34,598 bases of DNA from Oscillatoriales cyanobacterium. Lineage in GTDB: Bacteria; Cyanobacteriota; Cyanobacteriia; Cyanobacteriales; Microcoleaceae. A program made the position numbers and the translations under genes. Positions 1 through 7,301 of this stretch are shown here, piece by piece (the first letter of the stretch is position 1; every line of letters begins with the position of its first letter). Below the pieces are notes generated by a model. That model saw only the letters and a list, made by a program, of their open reading frames with translations. It had not been told where the DNA came from and made no database searches. The DNA lies in assembly GCA_004294385.1 (NCBI GenBank), contig REAP01000083.1, positions 1-34,598 of the forward strand, given 5' to 3'.

Positions 1-535
1 CGCAGCAATTTTCCGCTTCCTATTGTTCCTGCAAGGCTTCCATAACTGGACGCTCAACCCCTTCCACATGATGGGAGTTGCAGGCATCTTGGGCGGCGCA
101 CTATTGTGTGCTATTCACGGTGCAACCGTGGAAAACACCCTGTTTGAAGATGGCGAAGGTGCAAACACTTTCCCAGCTTTCAACCCAACTCAATCTGAAG
201 AAACCTACTCGATGGTCACAGCCAACCGTTTTTGGTCGCAAATCTTCGGAATTGCCTTCTCCAACAAACGTTGGTTACACTTCTTCATGTTGTTTGTACC
301 TGTCACAGGCTTGTGGATGAGCTCTTTGGGCATCGTCGGTTTAGCATTAAACCTGCGGGCTTATGACTTCGTATCACAAGAATTACGTGCAGCAGAAGAT
401 CCTGAGTTTGAAACGTTCTACACTAAGAATATTCTGCTGAACGAAGGCATTCGCGCTTGGATGGCTCCAACTGACCAACCACACGAAAACTTCATCTTCC
501 CAGAAGAAGTTCTGCCTCGTGGTAACGCACTTTAA
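1..535 (+). CDS. psbD: Photosystem II D2 reaction-centre protein, C-terminal half (partial at left edge)
   Basis: The reading frame is open from base 2 and enters from outside the window, giving 177 residues that end in the standard D2 C-terminus (VLPRGNAL). Aligned by eye to the 352-residue family, this is about residues 176-352. D2 holds P680, pheophytin, QA and the non-haem iron together with D1 in the thylakoid membrane. Visible functional residues in D2 numbering are His189 (partner of TyrD, in GFHNW), His197 (P680 chlorophyll ligand, in PFHMMG), His214 and His268 (non-haem iron ligands, in CAIHG and RWLHFF) and Trp253 (QA site). Nothing in the visible part is degenerate. In most cyanobacteria the psbC GTG start lies inside the end of psbD. 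Here the equivalent GTG (519-521) opens only a 7-codon frame, so this psbD copy does not overlap a psbC. Confidence 0.97.
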   Translation, partial: AAIFRFLLFLQGFHNWTLNPFHMMGVAGILGGALLCAIHGATVENTLFEDGEGANTFPAFNPTQSEETYSMVTANRFWSQIFGIAFSNKRWLHFFMLFVPVTGLWMSSLGIVGLALNLRAYDFVSQELRAAEDPEFETFYTKNILLNEGIRAWMAPTDQPHENFIFPEEVLPRGNAL

Positions 536-589
536 AAAATGAGGATTTGGATTTAAGATTAATCTTTTAAGATTAAAATCCAAATCTCA

Positions 590-626
590 CCCAAGTTTCG
601 GGGCAGTAATCTGTCCCCACTTTGGG
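590..626. other. Imperfect hairpin in the psbD-psbC spacer
   Basis: CCCAAGT...GGGGCAG pairs with CTGTCCCC...ACTTTGGG with single-base bulges. It is followed by an A-run, not a T-run, so it is not a typical intrinsic terminator for the plus strand. It could act as a processing or stability element between psbD and psbC. The rest of the spacer (536-660) is low-complexity 'aaatccaaaatct' filler of the kind seen elsewhere in the window. Confidence 0.4.
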
Positions 627-667
627 AAAAAAAACCTGAAATCCCAAATCCAAAATCTCAAATCATT

Positions 668-672
668 GGAGG
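668..672 (+). promoter_or_regulatory. psbC ribosome binding site within a vestigial psbD tail
   Basis: GGAGG lies 9 nt before the GTG start at 682. The bases 670-699 read in another frame as EVLPRGNAI followed by a stop, which is the normal end of D2. So the psbC initiation region is a leftover psbD 3' end, as expected if psbC once overlapped a psbD copy. Confidence 0.75.
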
Positions 673-681
673 TTCTACCGC

Positions 682-1995
682 GTGGTAACGCTATCTAATT
701 CCTATGTAAGCGGTCGTGACCAAGAATCCTCCGGGTTCGCTTGGTGGTCTGGTAACGCTCGTTTGATCAACCTTTCCGGTAAACTGCTCGGCGCCCACGT
801 CGCTCACGCCGGTTTGATCGTTTTCTGGGCTGGAGCAATGACTTTGTTTGAAGTCGCTCACTTTATTCCAGAAAAGCCCATGTACGAACAAGGCTTAATT
901 TTGATGCCTCACGTCGCTACTTTGGGTTGGGGCGTCGGCCCTGGCGGTGAAGTTACAGACATCTTCCCGTTCTTCGTGGTTGGTGTTCTTCACTTGATTT
1001 CATCTGCTGTTCTCGGTTTGGGCGGCATTTATCACGCCGTTCGCGGCCCAGAAGTCCTCGAAGAATACTCTTCGTTCTTCGGCTACGACTGGAAAGATAA
1101 GAACCAAATGACCAACATCATCGGCTATCACCTGATTCTTTTGGGTGGCGGTTGTTTGCTGCTGGTTGCTAAGGCCATGTTCTTCGGCGGTGTCTATGAC
1201 ACTTGGGCTCCAGGCGGCGGCGACGTGCGTATTATCACGAACCCAACTCTTAACCCCGCTGTGATTTTTGGCTATTTGGTTCGCTCTCCTTTTGGTGGCG
1301 AAGGCTGGGTAGTTAGCGTCAACAACATGGAAGACATCATCGGCGGTCACATCTGGCTAGGCCTGATTTGTATCGGTGGCGGTGTTTGGCACATTTTGAC
1401 CAAGCCTTTCGGCTGGGCTCGTCGCGCCTTAATCTGGTCTGGCGAAGCTTATCTGTCTTACAGCTTGGGCGCTTTCTACGGCCCGACTGGTCCTGAAGCT
1501 TCTCAAGCGCAAGCTTTGACCTTCTTGATCCGCGACCAACGCTTGGGTGCTAATGTCGGTTCTGCACAAGGCCCAACTGGTCTGGGTAAGTACCTGATGC
1601 GCTCTCCTACTGGCGAAATCATTTTCGGCGGTGAAACGATGCGTTTCTGGGATTTCCAAGGCCCTTGGTTGGAACCTTTGCGTGGTACTAACGGTTTGGA
1701 TTTGAACAAAATCAAGAATGATATTCAACCTTGGCAAGCTCGCCGCGCGGCTGAATACATGACTCACGCTCCTTTGGGTTCTTTGAACTCTGTGGGCGGC
1801 TTGGCGACTGAAGTGAACGCATTTAACTTCACTTCTCCTCGTTCTTGGTTGTCTTGTTTCCACTTTGTGATGGGTTTCTTTTTCTTGGTCGGCCACTTGT
1901 GGCACGCTGGTCGCGCTCGCGCGGCTGTCGCTGGCTTTGAAAGAGGTATCAATCGTGAGACGGAAGCGGTTCTTTCGATGCCTGATTTGGATTAA
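682..1995 (+). CDS. psbC: Photosystem II CP43 chlorophyll protein, variant lacking part of membrane helix V
   Basis: The 437-residue product is clearly CP43, the inner antenna protein that also ligates the Mn4CaO5 cluster. The GTG start (V-V-T-L-S-N) with GGAGG upstream matches the usual cyanobacterial start. The large lumenal loop is intact and includes GGETMRFWD, residues 318 and 321 here, equivalent to Glu354 and Arg357 that contact the Mn cluster. The C-terminal helix with HLWHAGRARAA is present. The family is usually about 460 residues. The shortfall sits at one point: YSLGA (to residue 264) runs directly into FYGPTGPEAS, where other CP43 sequences have about 22 residues forming the second half of transmembrane helix V and the start of the lumenal loop. 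The reading frame is kept. Such a protein would be expected to misplace the lumenal loop, so this may be a non-functional or specialised second copy, or a consensus error. Identity is certain; function is not. Confidence 0.93.
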   Translation: MVTLSNSYVSGRDQESSGFAWWSGNARLINLSGKLLGAHVAHAGLIVFWAGAMTLFEVAHFIPEKPMYEQGLILMPHVATLGWGVGPGGEVTDIFPFFVVGVLHLISSAVLGLGGIYHAVRGPEVLEEYSSFFGYDWKDKNQMTNIIGYHLILLGGGCLLLVAKAMFFGGVYDTWAPGGGDVRIITNPTLNPAVIFGYLVRSPFGGEGWVVSVNNMEDIIGGHIWLGLICIGGGVWHILTKPFGWARRALIWSGEAYLSYSLGAFYGPTGPEASQAQALTFLIRDQRLGANVGSAQGPTGLGKYLMRSPTGEIIFGGETMRFWDFQGPWLEPLRGTNGLDLNKIKNDIQPWQARRAAEYMTHAPLGSLNSVGGLATEVNAFNFTSPRSWLSCFHFVMGFFFLVGHLWHAGRARAAVAGFERGINRETEAVLSMPDLD

Positions 1996-2038
1996 TCGAT
2001 CGCATTTAATGCTGAGCGTGATTGTCTAATCATTAAAA

Positions 2039-2067
2039 GGCTCCTGTTTAATCGCAGGAGCCTTTTT
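2039..2067 (+). terminator. Intrinsic terminator after psbC
   Basis: Perfect 8-bp stem GGCTCCTG/CAGGAGCC with an 8-nt loop, directly followed by TTTTT. It sits 44 nt after the psbC stop codon, so it fits as the end of the psbD/psbC transcript. Confidence 0.9.
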
Positions 2068-2081
2068 ATTGAGAAGGAATA

Positions 2082-2126
2082 AGGAAGAAGGAAGAAGGAA
2101 GAAGGAAGAAGGAAGAAGGAAGAAGG
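2082..2126. repeat. Heptanucleotide tandem repeat (GGAAGAA)n
   Basis: About six head-to-tail copies of a 7-bp purine-rich unit. Heptanucleotide short tandem repeats (STRRs) are typical of filamentous cyanobacteria. It lies between the psbC terminator and the TIR element at 2131. Confidence 0.9.
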
Positions 2127-2130
2127 CATA

Positions 2131-2277
2131 GGTGTCAACTTAAGGTACAACCAATAGTCCAACCGGGGTTGAAACCCCTGCCTCAAAGCGCAAGTCCTCT
2201 CAAAGAGGACTGAAGAACTCCTGCCGTCCTCTTTGAGAGGACTGTCTTCTATTAGACAGGGGTTTTAAGTTGACACC
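2131..2277. mobile_element. MITE-like element, family A, copy 1 (147 bp)
   Basis: Perfect 13-bp terminal inverted repeats GGTGTCAACTTAA (2131-2143) and TTAAGTTGACACC (2265-2277). The interior carries nested palindromes including AGTCCTCT...AGAGGACT. It shares ends and internal motifs with 20039-20283 and one end with 17279-17294. There is no coding capacity, so it would need a transposase in trans. No clear target duplication is visible. Confidence 0.75.
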
Positions 2278-2290
2278 AATGGGAAGAAGG

Positions 2291-2315
2291 CCCTTCGACT
2301 TCGCTCAGGAACCGG
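2291..2315. repeat. Dispersed repeat, family D (CCCTTCGACTTCGCTCAGG)
   Basis: Single copy of a short palindrome-containing sequence that recurs at 4378-4397, 12367-12559, inside the CDS at 28497-31706 and in the array from 34326. The gap 1996-2402 therefore holds a terminator, an STRR, a MITE-like element and this repeat, and no gene. Confidence 0.85.
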
Positions 2316-2402
2316 GAAGATGCAACAATAATAATGGTTTCAACAATGTCGGATACGGCAGTGCCCTTGGACTACCCTTTCCTTTTTCCCTCTTCCTTCA
2401 AA

Positions 2403-3059
2403 ATGAATAATCAAGCTTGGTTGACATCATTAAAAGCACATCGGGCGATCGCAGTTATTCGTTCTTCCGACCAGGAAATGGCTTTGCAGATGGCAAAAGC
2501 TGTAGCCAAAGGAGGAATTCAGTTTATTGAGATAACTTGGAATACGGAAAAAGCGGCTGAATTAATTTCGCAACTCCGCTTGGAATTACCTACTTTTAGT
2601 ATTGGGACTGGCACACTATTGAATTTAGAACAGTTGCAGGAAGCCATAGATTGTGGCGCTCAATTCCTGTTTACTCCTCACACGGATGTAGCTATGATTA
2701 AATTAGCTGTTGATGCGGGAGTGCCGATCGTCCCTGGTGCTTTCTCTCCGACAGAAATTGTCACTGCTTGGCAAGCGGGCGCTACCTGCGTTAAAGTGTT
2801 TCCGATATCGAGTTTGGGAGGTGCGGCTTACCTGAAAGCTCTGCAAGGCCCGCTGGGTGAGATTCCTTTGATTCCCACGGGTGGGGTGACGCTGGAAAAT
2901 GCGAAGGTCTTTATTGATGCTGGGGCGATCGCGGTTGGTTTAGCTGGAGACTTATTTCCTAAACATTTGGTGGCTAATGGAGATTGGGAGGCGATCGGCC
3001 AAATTGCTCGAACTCTCACCCAAAACTTAACAACTTCTGAATCTTCTTTACCAATTTAA
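2403..3059 (+). CDS. eda: KDPG/KHG aldolase-family protein
   Basis: The protein is 218 residues when started at 2403, close to the family's usual 205-215. An in-frame ATG at 2334 would add 23 residues with no family counterpart. Class I aldolases of this family split 2-keto-3-deoxy-6-phosphogluconate to pyruvate and glyceraldehyde-3-phosphate (Entner-Doudoroff) or cleave 4-hydroxy-2-oxoglutarate. The Schiff-base lysine is K131 in VKVFP, the general acid/base is E43 in IEITW, and the phosphate-binding loop PTGGVT is at 158-163. Two positions differ from E. coli Eda by eye: the arginine after the catalytic glutamate (TLRT) is asparagine (TWNT), and the SPG segment is TPHT. The real substrate may therefore not be KDPG. 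No edd, zwf or other sugar-acid gene is adjacent. Confidence 0.88.
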   Translation: MNNQAWLTSLKAHRAIAVIRSSDQEMALQMAKAVAKGGIQFIEITWNTEKAAELISQLRLELPTFSIGTGTLLNLEQLQEAIDCGAQFLFTPHTDVAMIKLAVDAGVPIVPGAFSPTEIVTAWQAGATCVKVFPISSLGGAAYLKALQGPLGEIPLIPTGGVTLENAKVFIDAGAIAVGLAGDLFPKHLVANGDWEAIGQIARTLTQNLTTSESSLPI

Positions 3060-3100
3060 ACTCTAAAATCGTAAATCTCAAATGATCCGAGGTGTGAGAA

Positions 3101-3622
3101 ATGAAAAATAATATAAACTCAAATTACTTTCGCCATATTGGAACTTTCTGTGCTGGTTTCGCCTTGACAATTGCAGCTTTTTGTGGTAGTTCAACTGCTG
3201 TAATTGCTGGCGAAAAACACAACACCATTGCCTATCGAATTATGGAGTTGCAACAATCTAGTCAACGCTGGATTGAAATCGATCTATCAAGACAAAAGCT
3301 AATAGCTTGGGAAGGAAATAAATCAGTTTATGCTGTAAATATTTCTAGCGGTAAACCATCGACTCCCACTCGCACAGGAACTTTTGCGATTCAAACCAAA
3401 TATCAGATTTCTAGGATGGCTGGGCCGGACTATGATGTGCCCGATGTTCCTTATACAATGTATTACGATGGGGGCATGGCAATCCACGGCGCTTATTGGC
3501 ACAATTTGTTTGGCACTCCTGTTAGTCATGGTTGTACAAATGTGGCGGTAAATCATGCTAAATGGCTGTTTGAATGGGCATCAGTGGGGACGGCGGTGGT
3601 GGTGCACAAATCTGAGATTTAG
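3101..3622 (+). CDS. Exported L,D-transpeptidase (YkuD domain)
   Basis: 173 residues with a clear signal peptide (hydrophobic core about residues 14-36, cleavage near AVIAG) and a YkuD domain from about 57 to 170. The catalytic signature is complete: H129-G130 and S142-H-G-C145-T-N, with Cys145 as nucleophile. Such enzymes form 3-3 cross-links in peptidoglycan or attach proteins to it in the periplasm. It is a minimal enzyme with no LysM or peptidoglycan-binding domain, as in many short cyanobacterial homologues. The start has a GAGG-type ribosome site 8-11 nt upstream. It follows the aldolase gene by 41 nt on the same strand and may be co-transcribed, although no functional link is apparent. 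Confidence 0.92.
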   Translation: MKNNINSNYFRHIGTFCAGFALTIAAFCGSSTAVIAGEKHNTIAYRIMELQQSSQRWIEIDLSRQKLIAWEGNKSVYAVNISSGKPSTPTRTGTFAIQTKYQISRMAGPDYDVPDVPYTMYYDGGMAIHGAYWHNLFGTPVSHGCTNVAVNHAKWLFEWASVGTAVVVHKSEI

Positions 3623-3707
3623 GGCATTTCACATAGGGCATGGGGCATGGGAAGTAAAGAAGCTAGTTGATGTCTAGCGGATATCTAGTAAAGGAGACAA
3701 ACAGCGC

Positions 3708-4340
3708 ATGATCCAAACCATATCTAAAACACAAACTGTGATGTTTGATGAGTTCGTTGCCTGGTATCCAGAGAACTCTATCCATCGATATGAACTACAC
3801 AACGGAGTAATTGTTGAAATGCCTTTAGGAACCGGCGACCATTCCGACGTTACGGGCTTTATATCGAGTGAAATAAATTTTGAAATCAGGCGACTGCAAT
3901 TGCCTTATTCCATTCCAGGTGACTGCTTACTCAAGCTTTCTCGTAGCGAATCAGGCTACCAACCAGACGTAATTGTGATAGACCGAACCGCGCTTATAAA
4001 CGAACCACGCTGGAAAAAAGAATCGATCATCACGATGGGTAGTTCGGTTCGACTGGCTGTAGAGGTAGTCAGTACAAACTGGCGGGATGATTATTTTTTC
4101 AAGGCCTCGGACTATGAGGAAATGGGCATTTCTGAATACTGGATTGTAGACTATTTCGGTTTAGGTGGTCGTAAGTTCATTGGTAATCCCAAACAACCCA
4201 CCATCTCGGTTTACGAACTGGTAGATGGGGAGTATCAGGTTAAACAGTTTAGGGGCAGTGAGAGGGTGGAGTCGCTAGCTTTTCCAGAATTGAGCTTGAC
4301 GGCTGAGCAGATTTTTCGGGCTGGTTTGCTTCCAATCTAG
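3708..4340 (+). CDS. Uma2-family (DUF820) PD-(D/E)XK nuclease-like protein
   Basis: 210 residues. The fold signature is visible in order: RYELHNGVIVEMP (E29), YQPDVIVID (D87), LAVEVVST (E119) and the lysine in FFKASDYEEMGISEYW, which together make a PD-(D/E)XK-type site. The family is strongly expanded in cyanobacteria, often linked to repeats or mobile DNA, and its natural substrate is unknown. AGGAGA at 3692-3697 lies 10 nt before the ATG and fixes the start. It appears full length. No recognisable toxin-antitoxin partner lies beside it. Confidence 0.9.
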   Translation: MIQTISKTQTVMFDEFVAWYPENSIHRYELHNGVIVEMPLGTGDHSDVTGFISSEINFEIRRLQLPYSIPGDCLLKLSRSESGYQPDVIVIDRTALINEPRWKKESIITMGSSVRLAVEVVSTNWRDDYFFKASDYEEMGISEYWIVDYFGLGGRKFIGNPKQPTISVYELVDGEYQVKQFRGSERVESLAFPELSLTAEQIFRAGLLPI

Positions 4341-4377
4341 CTTAACTAGAATGGTTGATTAACAGTTAACGAGTAAA

Positions 4378-4397
4378 CCCTTCGACTACGCTCAGGG
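4378..4397. repeat. Dispersed repeat, family D, single copy
   Basis: CCCTTCGACTACGCTCAGGG between the converging ends of the Uma2 gene and the Hsp70-family gene. The perfect palindrome CCAAAGCGCTTTGG follows at 4406-4419. Confidence 0.85.
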
Positions 4398-4435
4398 AGC
4401 TATGACCAAAGCGCTTTGGCGACTGGTATATATCC

Positions 4436-6025
4436 TTAACTTAACTGTACGACTGGTTTATCCTCTAACAAAGTTTGATTTGTCAGCAAATCTTCGACGG
4501 TAATTCGCAGAAAACGCTGTTCATCAACGCGGAACAAAGCTTTTATCCGATCGCCTCCCGGATACCCAGGCGGTGTCAATTGAGCGATGCTGCGAGATCC
4601 GTCTTTGTCGTTTAGCGGTTGTACAGATGTTTTACCTGCGAGTTGGCGAGTAATTAATCTGTCACCATCAAAATAGATTTCTGTGCTGCCAGTTTCCGCT
4701 CCCAATTCACCAACAATTAATTCTATACTCGGCTGATTTTCTAGAGAAGCTCCCAATACTAATTCTACTGGTTCGCTCATCGGGTAAGACTGACCGGATT
4801 TGATTAAATTATGCCAACTATGACAATTTTCGCGACGATTCCAGTAACGAATGCCGTAACTGTGGTATAGAAAATCTTTGATTTCTACGCCTTGACTGAG
4901 TTGCAGAGCACCTTGGGCGATCGCCTCAAAGGGCTTGTCACACCGAATTTTTGCTATGTCGAAATATTGCTCAACCCACCGTTTGACAGCCGGAATTTGT
5001 ACGGTGCCGCCAACTAGCAAAACTGCGTCGATATCCCCAATTTCTAAACCCTGACGGCGCGCTTGCTGCAATACTTGATTCATGCACTCATCAAGGTTGT
5101 CAAAAAACTGATGTTCTGCGAGGATGGATTCAAAGCGATCGCGATTTAATTCTAATTCGTAAGTCTCAAAATTTTCTTCATCAAAATAGACTTCACTAGC
5201 TCGTTCTTGCACAGACAATTGAATTTTTAAACGTTCTGCTAATCTGGTGATGATGGAAGATTGCATAATTCCTGTATTTTTGACCAAATCATCTACGAGC
5301 CAATTATCAATATCCGAACCGCCTAAATTTTGTCCAGCTTTAGCCAAAACACGGGCTATTTTTGCTTTTTGTCCTGAAGATGTAGCCAGGGATCTGTCGC
5401 CCCATTTCAGCAGGAAACCGAGGGGCTTTTTATTAGCAGAAATATCTAAACGCACTAAAGAAAGGTCGAGAGTTCCGCCACCGAAATCAATTACTAACAG
5501 ATTTTCGCGATCGGCTAAACCGTAACCCAAAGCCGCCGCAGTTGGTTCATCCAACATCCGCACCTGTTCTACTTGCAAAGATTGAGAGACTTTACCAAGC
5601 CAATTGCGGTAAGCTTCAAAACTGTCTACAGGAACAGTAAAAACCAAAGAATCAACAGGTAGCGGTAGTTCGCGAATTGATCCAACAATTTGGCTCAAAA
5701 ACCACTGTCCTACTTGTTCAAAAGTAACTATTTGTCCGTCAAGTTCCGGTACAAAACCCTGAATGGGAGTGCCAATTCCTCGCTTAAAATTGCGGAAAAA
5801 CCGAGAATCTGTAGTCAAGTCAAGCCCTTTGTCGCGGACTTGTTGACCAAGTATGACTTGATTTTGAGCAGCGTCCTCAACGTAGAGCAAACTGGGAATT
5901 AGGGGTGGATTTTGAGCCGAGATTGCCGAAAGTCCCGGCAATTTCAAAGTTTCGGGCTGGGAAGTCGCGGGATTCCAGCGAGCGACGACGGTGTTGCTAG
6001 TTCCAAAATCAATTGCGATCGCCAT
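4436..6025 (-). CDS. Hsp70-family (DnaK-like) ATPase with short C-terminus
   Basis: Started at 6025 (M-A-I-A-I-D-F-G-T-S), giving 529 residues. The frame continues 38 codons further upstream, but those residues are unlike any Hsp70 N-terminus. The actin-like ATPase domain has the expected motifs: phosphate-1 DFGTSNTVVAR (5-15), LDEPTAAALGYG (about 158-169), phosphate-2 IDFGGGTLDLS (about 179-189), GGSDID (about 235) and adenosine motif LLVGGTVQIPAVK (about 336-348). About 150 residues of beta-rich sequence follow, ending like the beta part of a substrate-binding domain, but without the helical lid and without an EEVD-like tail. This is the non-canonical Hsp70 class common in cyanobacteria beside true DnaKs. 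The client is unknown. It is a monocistronic gene, divergent from 6229. Confidence 0.9.
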   Translation of the reverse strand: MAIAIDFGTSNTVVARWNPATSQPETLKLPGLSAISAQNPPLIPSLLYVEDAAQNQVILGQQVRDKGLDLTTDSRFFRNFKRGIGTPIQGFVPELDGQIVTFEQVGQWFLSQIVGSIRELPLPVDSLVFTVPVDSFEAYRNWLGKVSQSLQVEQVRMLDEPTAAALGYGLADRENLLVIDFGGGTLDLSLVRLDISANKKPLGFLLKWGDRSLATSSGQKAKIARVLAKAGQNLGGSDIDNWLVDDLVKNTGIMQSSIITRLAERLKIQLSVQERASEVYFDEENFETYELELNRDRFESILAEHQFFDNLDECMNQVLQQARRQGLEIGDIDAVLLVGGTVQIPAVKRWVEQYFDIAKIRCDKPFEAIAQGALQLSQGVEIKDFLYHSYGIRYWNRRENCHSWHNLIKSGQSYPMSEPVELVLGASLENQPSIELIVGELGAETGSTEIYFDGDRLITRQLAGKTSVQPLNDKDGSRSIAQLTPPGYPGGDRIKALFRVDEQRFLRITVEDLLTNQTLLEDKPVVQLS

Positions 6026-6228
6026 TGAAGCAAAATACACAGCTACTAGGGATTCAAGTATTTTAGGGTATTTGGAGACACAAATGCAAATATAATATTC
6101 CAGGCTGAGAATTGCTGGCTGCGGATGGTGCGATCGCACTTAATCTCAAAATTAATAATTTTTGCTTTCAATTCCAGCTAAAATCAGAATGACACTTTTT
6201 GAGAAATCCCCGATTAGGGATGCAGCGG

Positions 6229-6666
6229 ATGAACCTACCTTCTTTCTTGTGGTTGTGGAAAATAGCAGCTTGGTCAATGGGTTTTTCCCTGTTTGCTTAC
6301 CTGTTGCTTGCTGTTAGTGGAACGTGGATGTTTGCGGCTCGGAATACGAAACAGCCGCGTCCACAATGGCTGCGTCCTTTTCATTTGGCCACAGGTACGG
6401 GGATGGCTACTTTGGTAATTTTACTACTGGGAATTGGTGTAGTCGGAACCCTGGGAGAATATGGCAAGTTGGGTCATTCGGCTCATTTGCCTGTGGGATT
6501 AGCCGTTGTTACTTTGGTGTTGGTTTCTGTTGGTAGTGGGTTGCAAATTAGCCCTAAAAATCCTTGGGCGCGCCCTTTACATATTGGTGCTAATTTGACT
6601 TTATGTGGGGGTTTTGGACTGGTGTTGTTGACAGGATGGACTATTGTCCAAAAGTATTTGCCCTGA
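6229..6666 (+). CDS. DUF4079-type integral membrane protein
   Basis: 145 residues from the ATG at 6229, which has TAGGGA 8 nt upstream. A TTG at 6199 opens the same frame but has no support. The product has four predicted membrane helices, and histidines at helix ends (RPFHLATGTG, KLGHSAHLPVG, RPLHIGAN) suggest possible haem or metal ligation. The sequence resembles the DUF4079 family of cyanobacteria and chloroplast-containing eukaryotes, whose role is not established; I am confident of the membrane topology and less so of the family name. It is divergent from the Hsp70-family gene. Confidence 0.75.
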   Translation: MNLPSFLWLWKIAAWSMGFSLFAYLLLAVSGTWMFAARNTKQPRPQWLRPFHLATGTGMATLVILLLGIGVVGTLGEYGKLGHSAHLPVGLAVVTLVLVSVGSGLQISPKNPWARPLHIGANLTLCGGFGLVLLTGWTIVQKYLP

Positions 6667-6697
6667 TATTTGGGATTGAAAAATGTTTTTGATTTAG

Positions 6698-6765
6698 AGG
6701 CGGGCAAGATGCCCACCCCACAATAAAATTGATGCTTTGTGGAACAGGCATCTTGCCTGTTGCTA
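6698..6765. repeat. Palindromic repeat pair, family C
   Basis: Two hairpins in opposite sense, GGGCAAGATGCCC and GGAACAGGCATCTTGCC, separated by an A/T-rich spacer. The same unit occurs at 10151-10256, 11036-11364, 16252-16391 and 28180-28493. Here it sits between two convergent genes, where a hairpin could also stop transcription. Confidence 0.85.
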
Positions 6766-6778
6766 AACGGAATTGATA

Positions 6779-7084
6779 TTACTTTCCGCCGTAATAAAAG
6801 GCAACTTCTTTATCTTTCAGCGGTGCAAAGTCAGCAGCGATTAGCATTGGATCTAGTTCTGCTTGAGGAAGGTGTTTGACGCCGATGCGGACAATGCGCG
6901 ATCGCATGGTATTTGATACACCACTGCGCTGTCTCCCGGCTTCTAATCCCATCACTTGCTCGTAAAGATCTAATTTGGCCTGCGGAATCGGAGTGCCGTC
7001 AAAGTCGATGCCAGAGGCGATCGCGACATCGATCGCATCTGCACCAGTTGTAGATTGAGCCGCTGAGTTTGTTTCTTCTGACAT
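6779..7084 (-). CDS. Small conserved-looking protein of unknown function
   Basis: 101 residues, acidic N-terminus rich in S/T/A (about residues 1-20, probably disordered), then a compact region containing GIDFDGTPIPQAKLDLY, RIVRIGVKHLP and a C-terminus KEVAFYYGGK. There is no signal peptide, membrane segment or cysteine. I do not recognise the family. The regular codon use and the ordered sequence make it very likely a real gene. It is divergent from phnD, with a 217-nt shared upstream region that contains three direct repeats (7178-7262). Confidence 0.72.
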   Translation of the reverse strand: MSEETNSAAQSTTGADAIDVAIASGIDFDGTPIPQAKLDLYEQVMGLEAGRQRSGVSNTMRSRIVRIGVKHLPQAELDPMLIAADFAPLKDKEVAFYYGGK

Positions 7085-7177
7085 TGTGCTGTGTTATCCA
7101 AGTTTGCTAGCGCCACACAGCACCACATTACCAGCTTAGGGGTCTGCTTGTCTGATAAGTTTATTTTATGCTACATA

Positions 7178-7262
7178 TTGCAAATACTTATCATTAACTG
7201 TTGCACTTAATTATCAAAAAAACGATACACTAATATCATGTCTATTGCAACTTATTATCAAA
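7178..7262. promoter_or_regulatory. Three direct repeats TTGCA(n)CTTA(n)TTATCA upstream of phnD
   Basis: Copies at 7178-7197, 7201-7218 (TTGCACTTAATTATCAAA) and 7245-7262 (TTGCAACTTATTATCAAA). They differ by small indels and lie 40-124 nt before the phnD start, in the divergent region between the small protein gene and phnD. This looks like an operator for a repeat-binding regulator; which one is not visible. The match to the cyanobacterial Pho box (8-bp repeats every 11 bp) is poor. Confidence 0.4.
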
Positions 7263-7301
7263 TAGTAAAGTTGTACTTGTGGTGACTTAGGAGAAGGATT
7301 A

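Noticed and set aside
1000..1905. Long minus-strand frames inside psbC
   Set aside because: Antisense shadows of a GC-rich, strongly codon-biased photosystem gene; no ribosome site or family features.
1..1995. psbD/psbC as part of a far-red light (FaRLiP) photosystem cluster
   Set aside because: The visible D2 sequence is canonical rather than FaRLiP-like, and no neighbouring psbA, psbB2, apc or knotless phytochrome genes are present.
682..1995. psbC-like gene as isiA (CP43')
   Set aside because: IsiA lacks the large lumenal loop; this protein has the complete loop with Glu/Arg Mn-cluster ligands and lacks a membrane helix segment instead.
4406..4419. Palindrome CCAAAGCGCTTTGG as an operator or terminator
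   Set aside because: It is only 14 bp with no T-run and lies between two convergent genes; nothing links it to a regulator.
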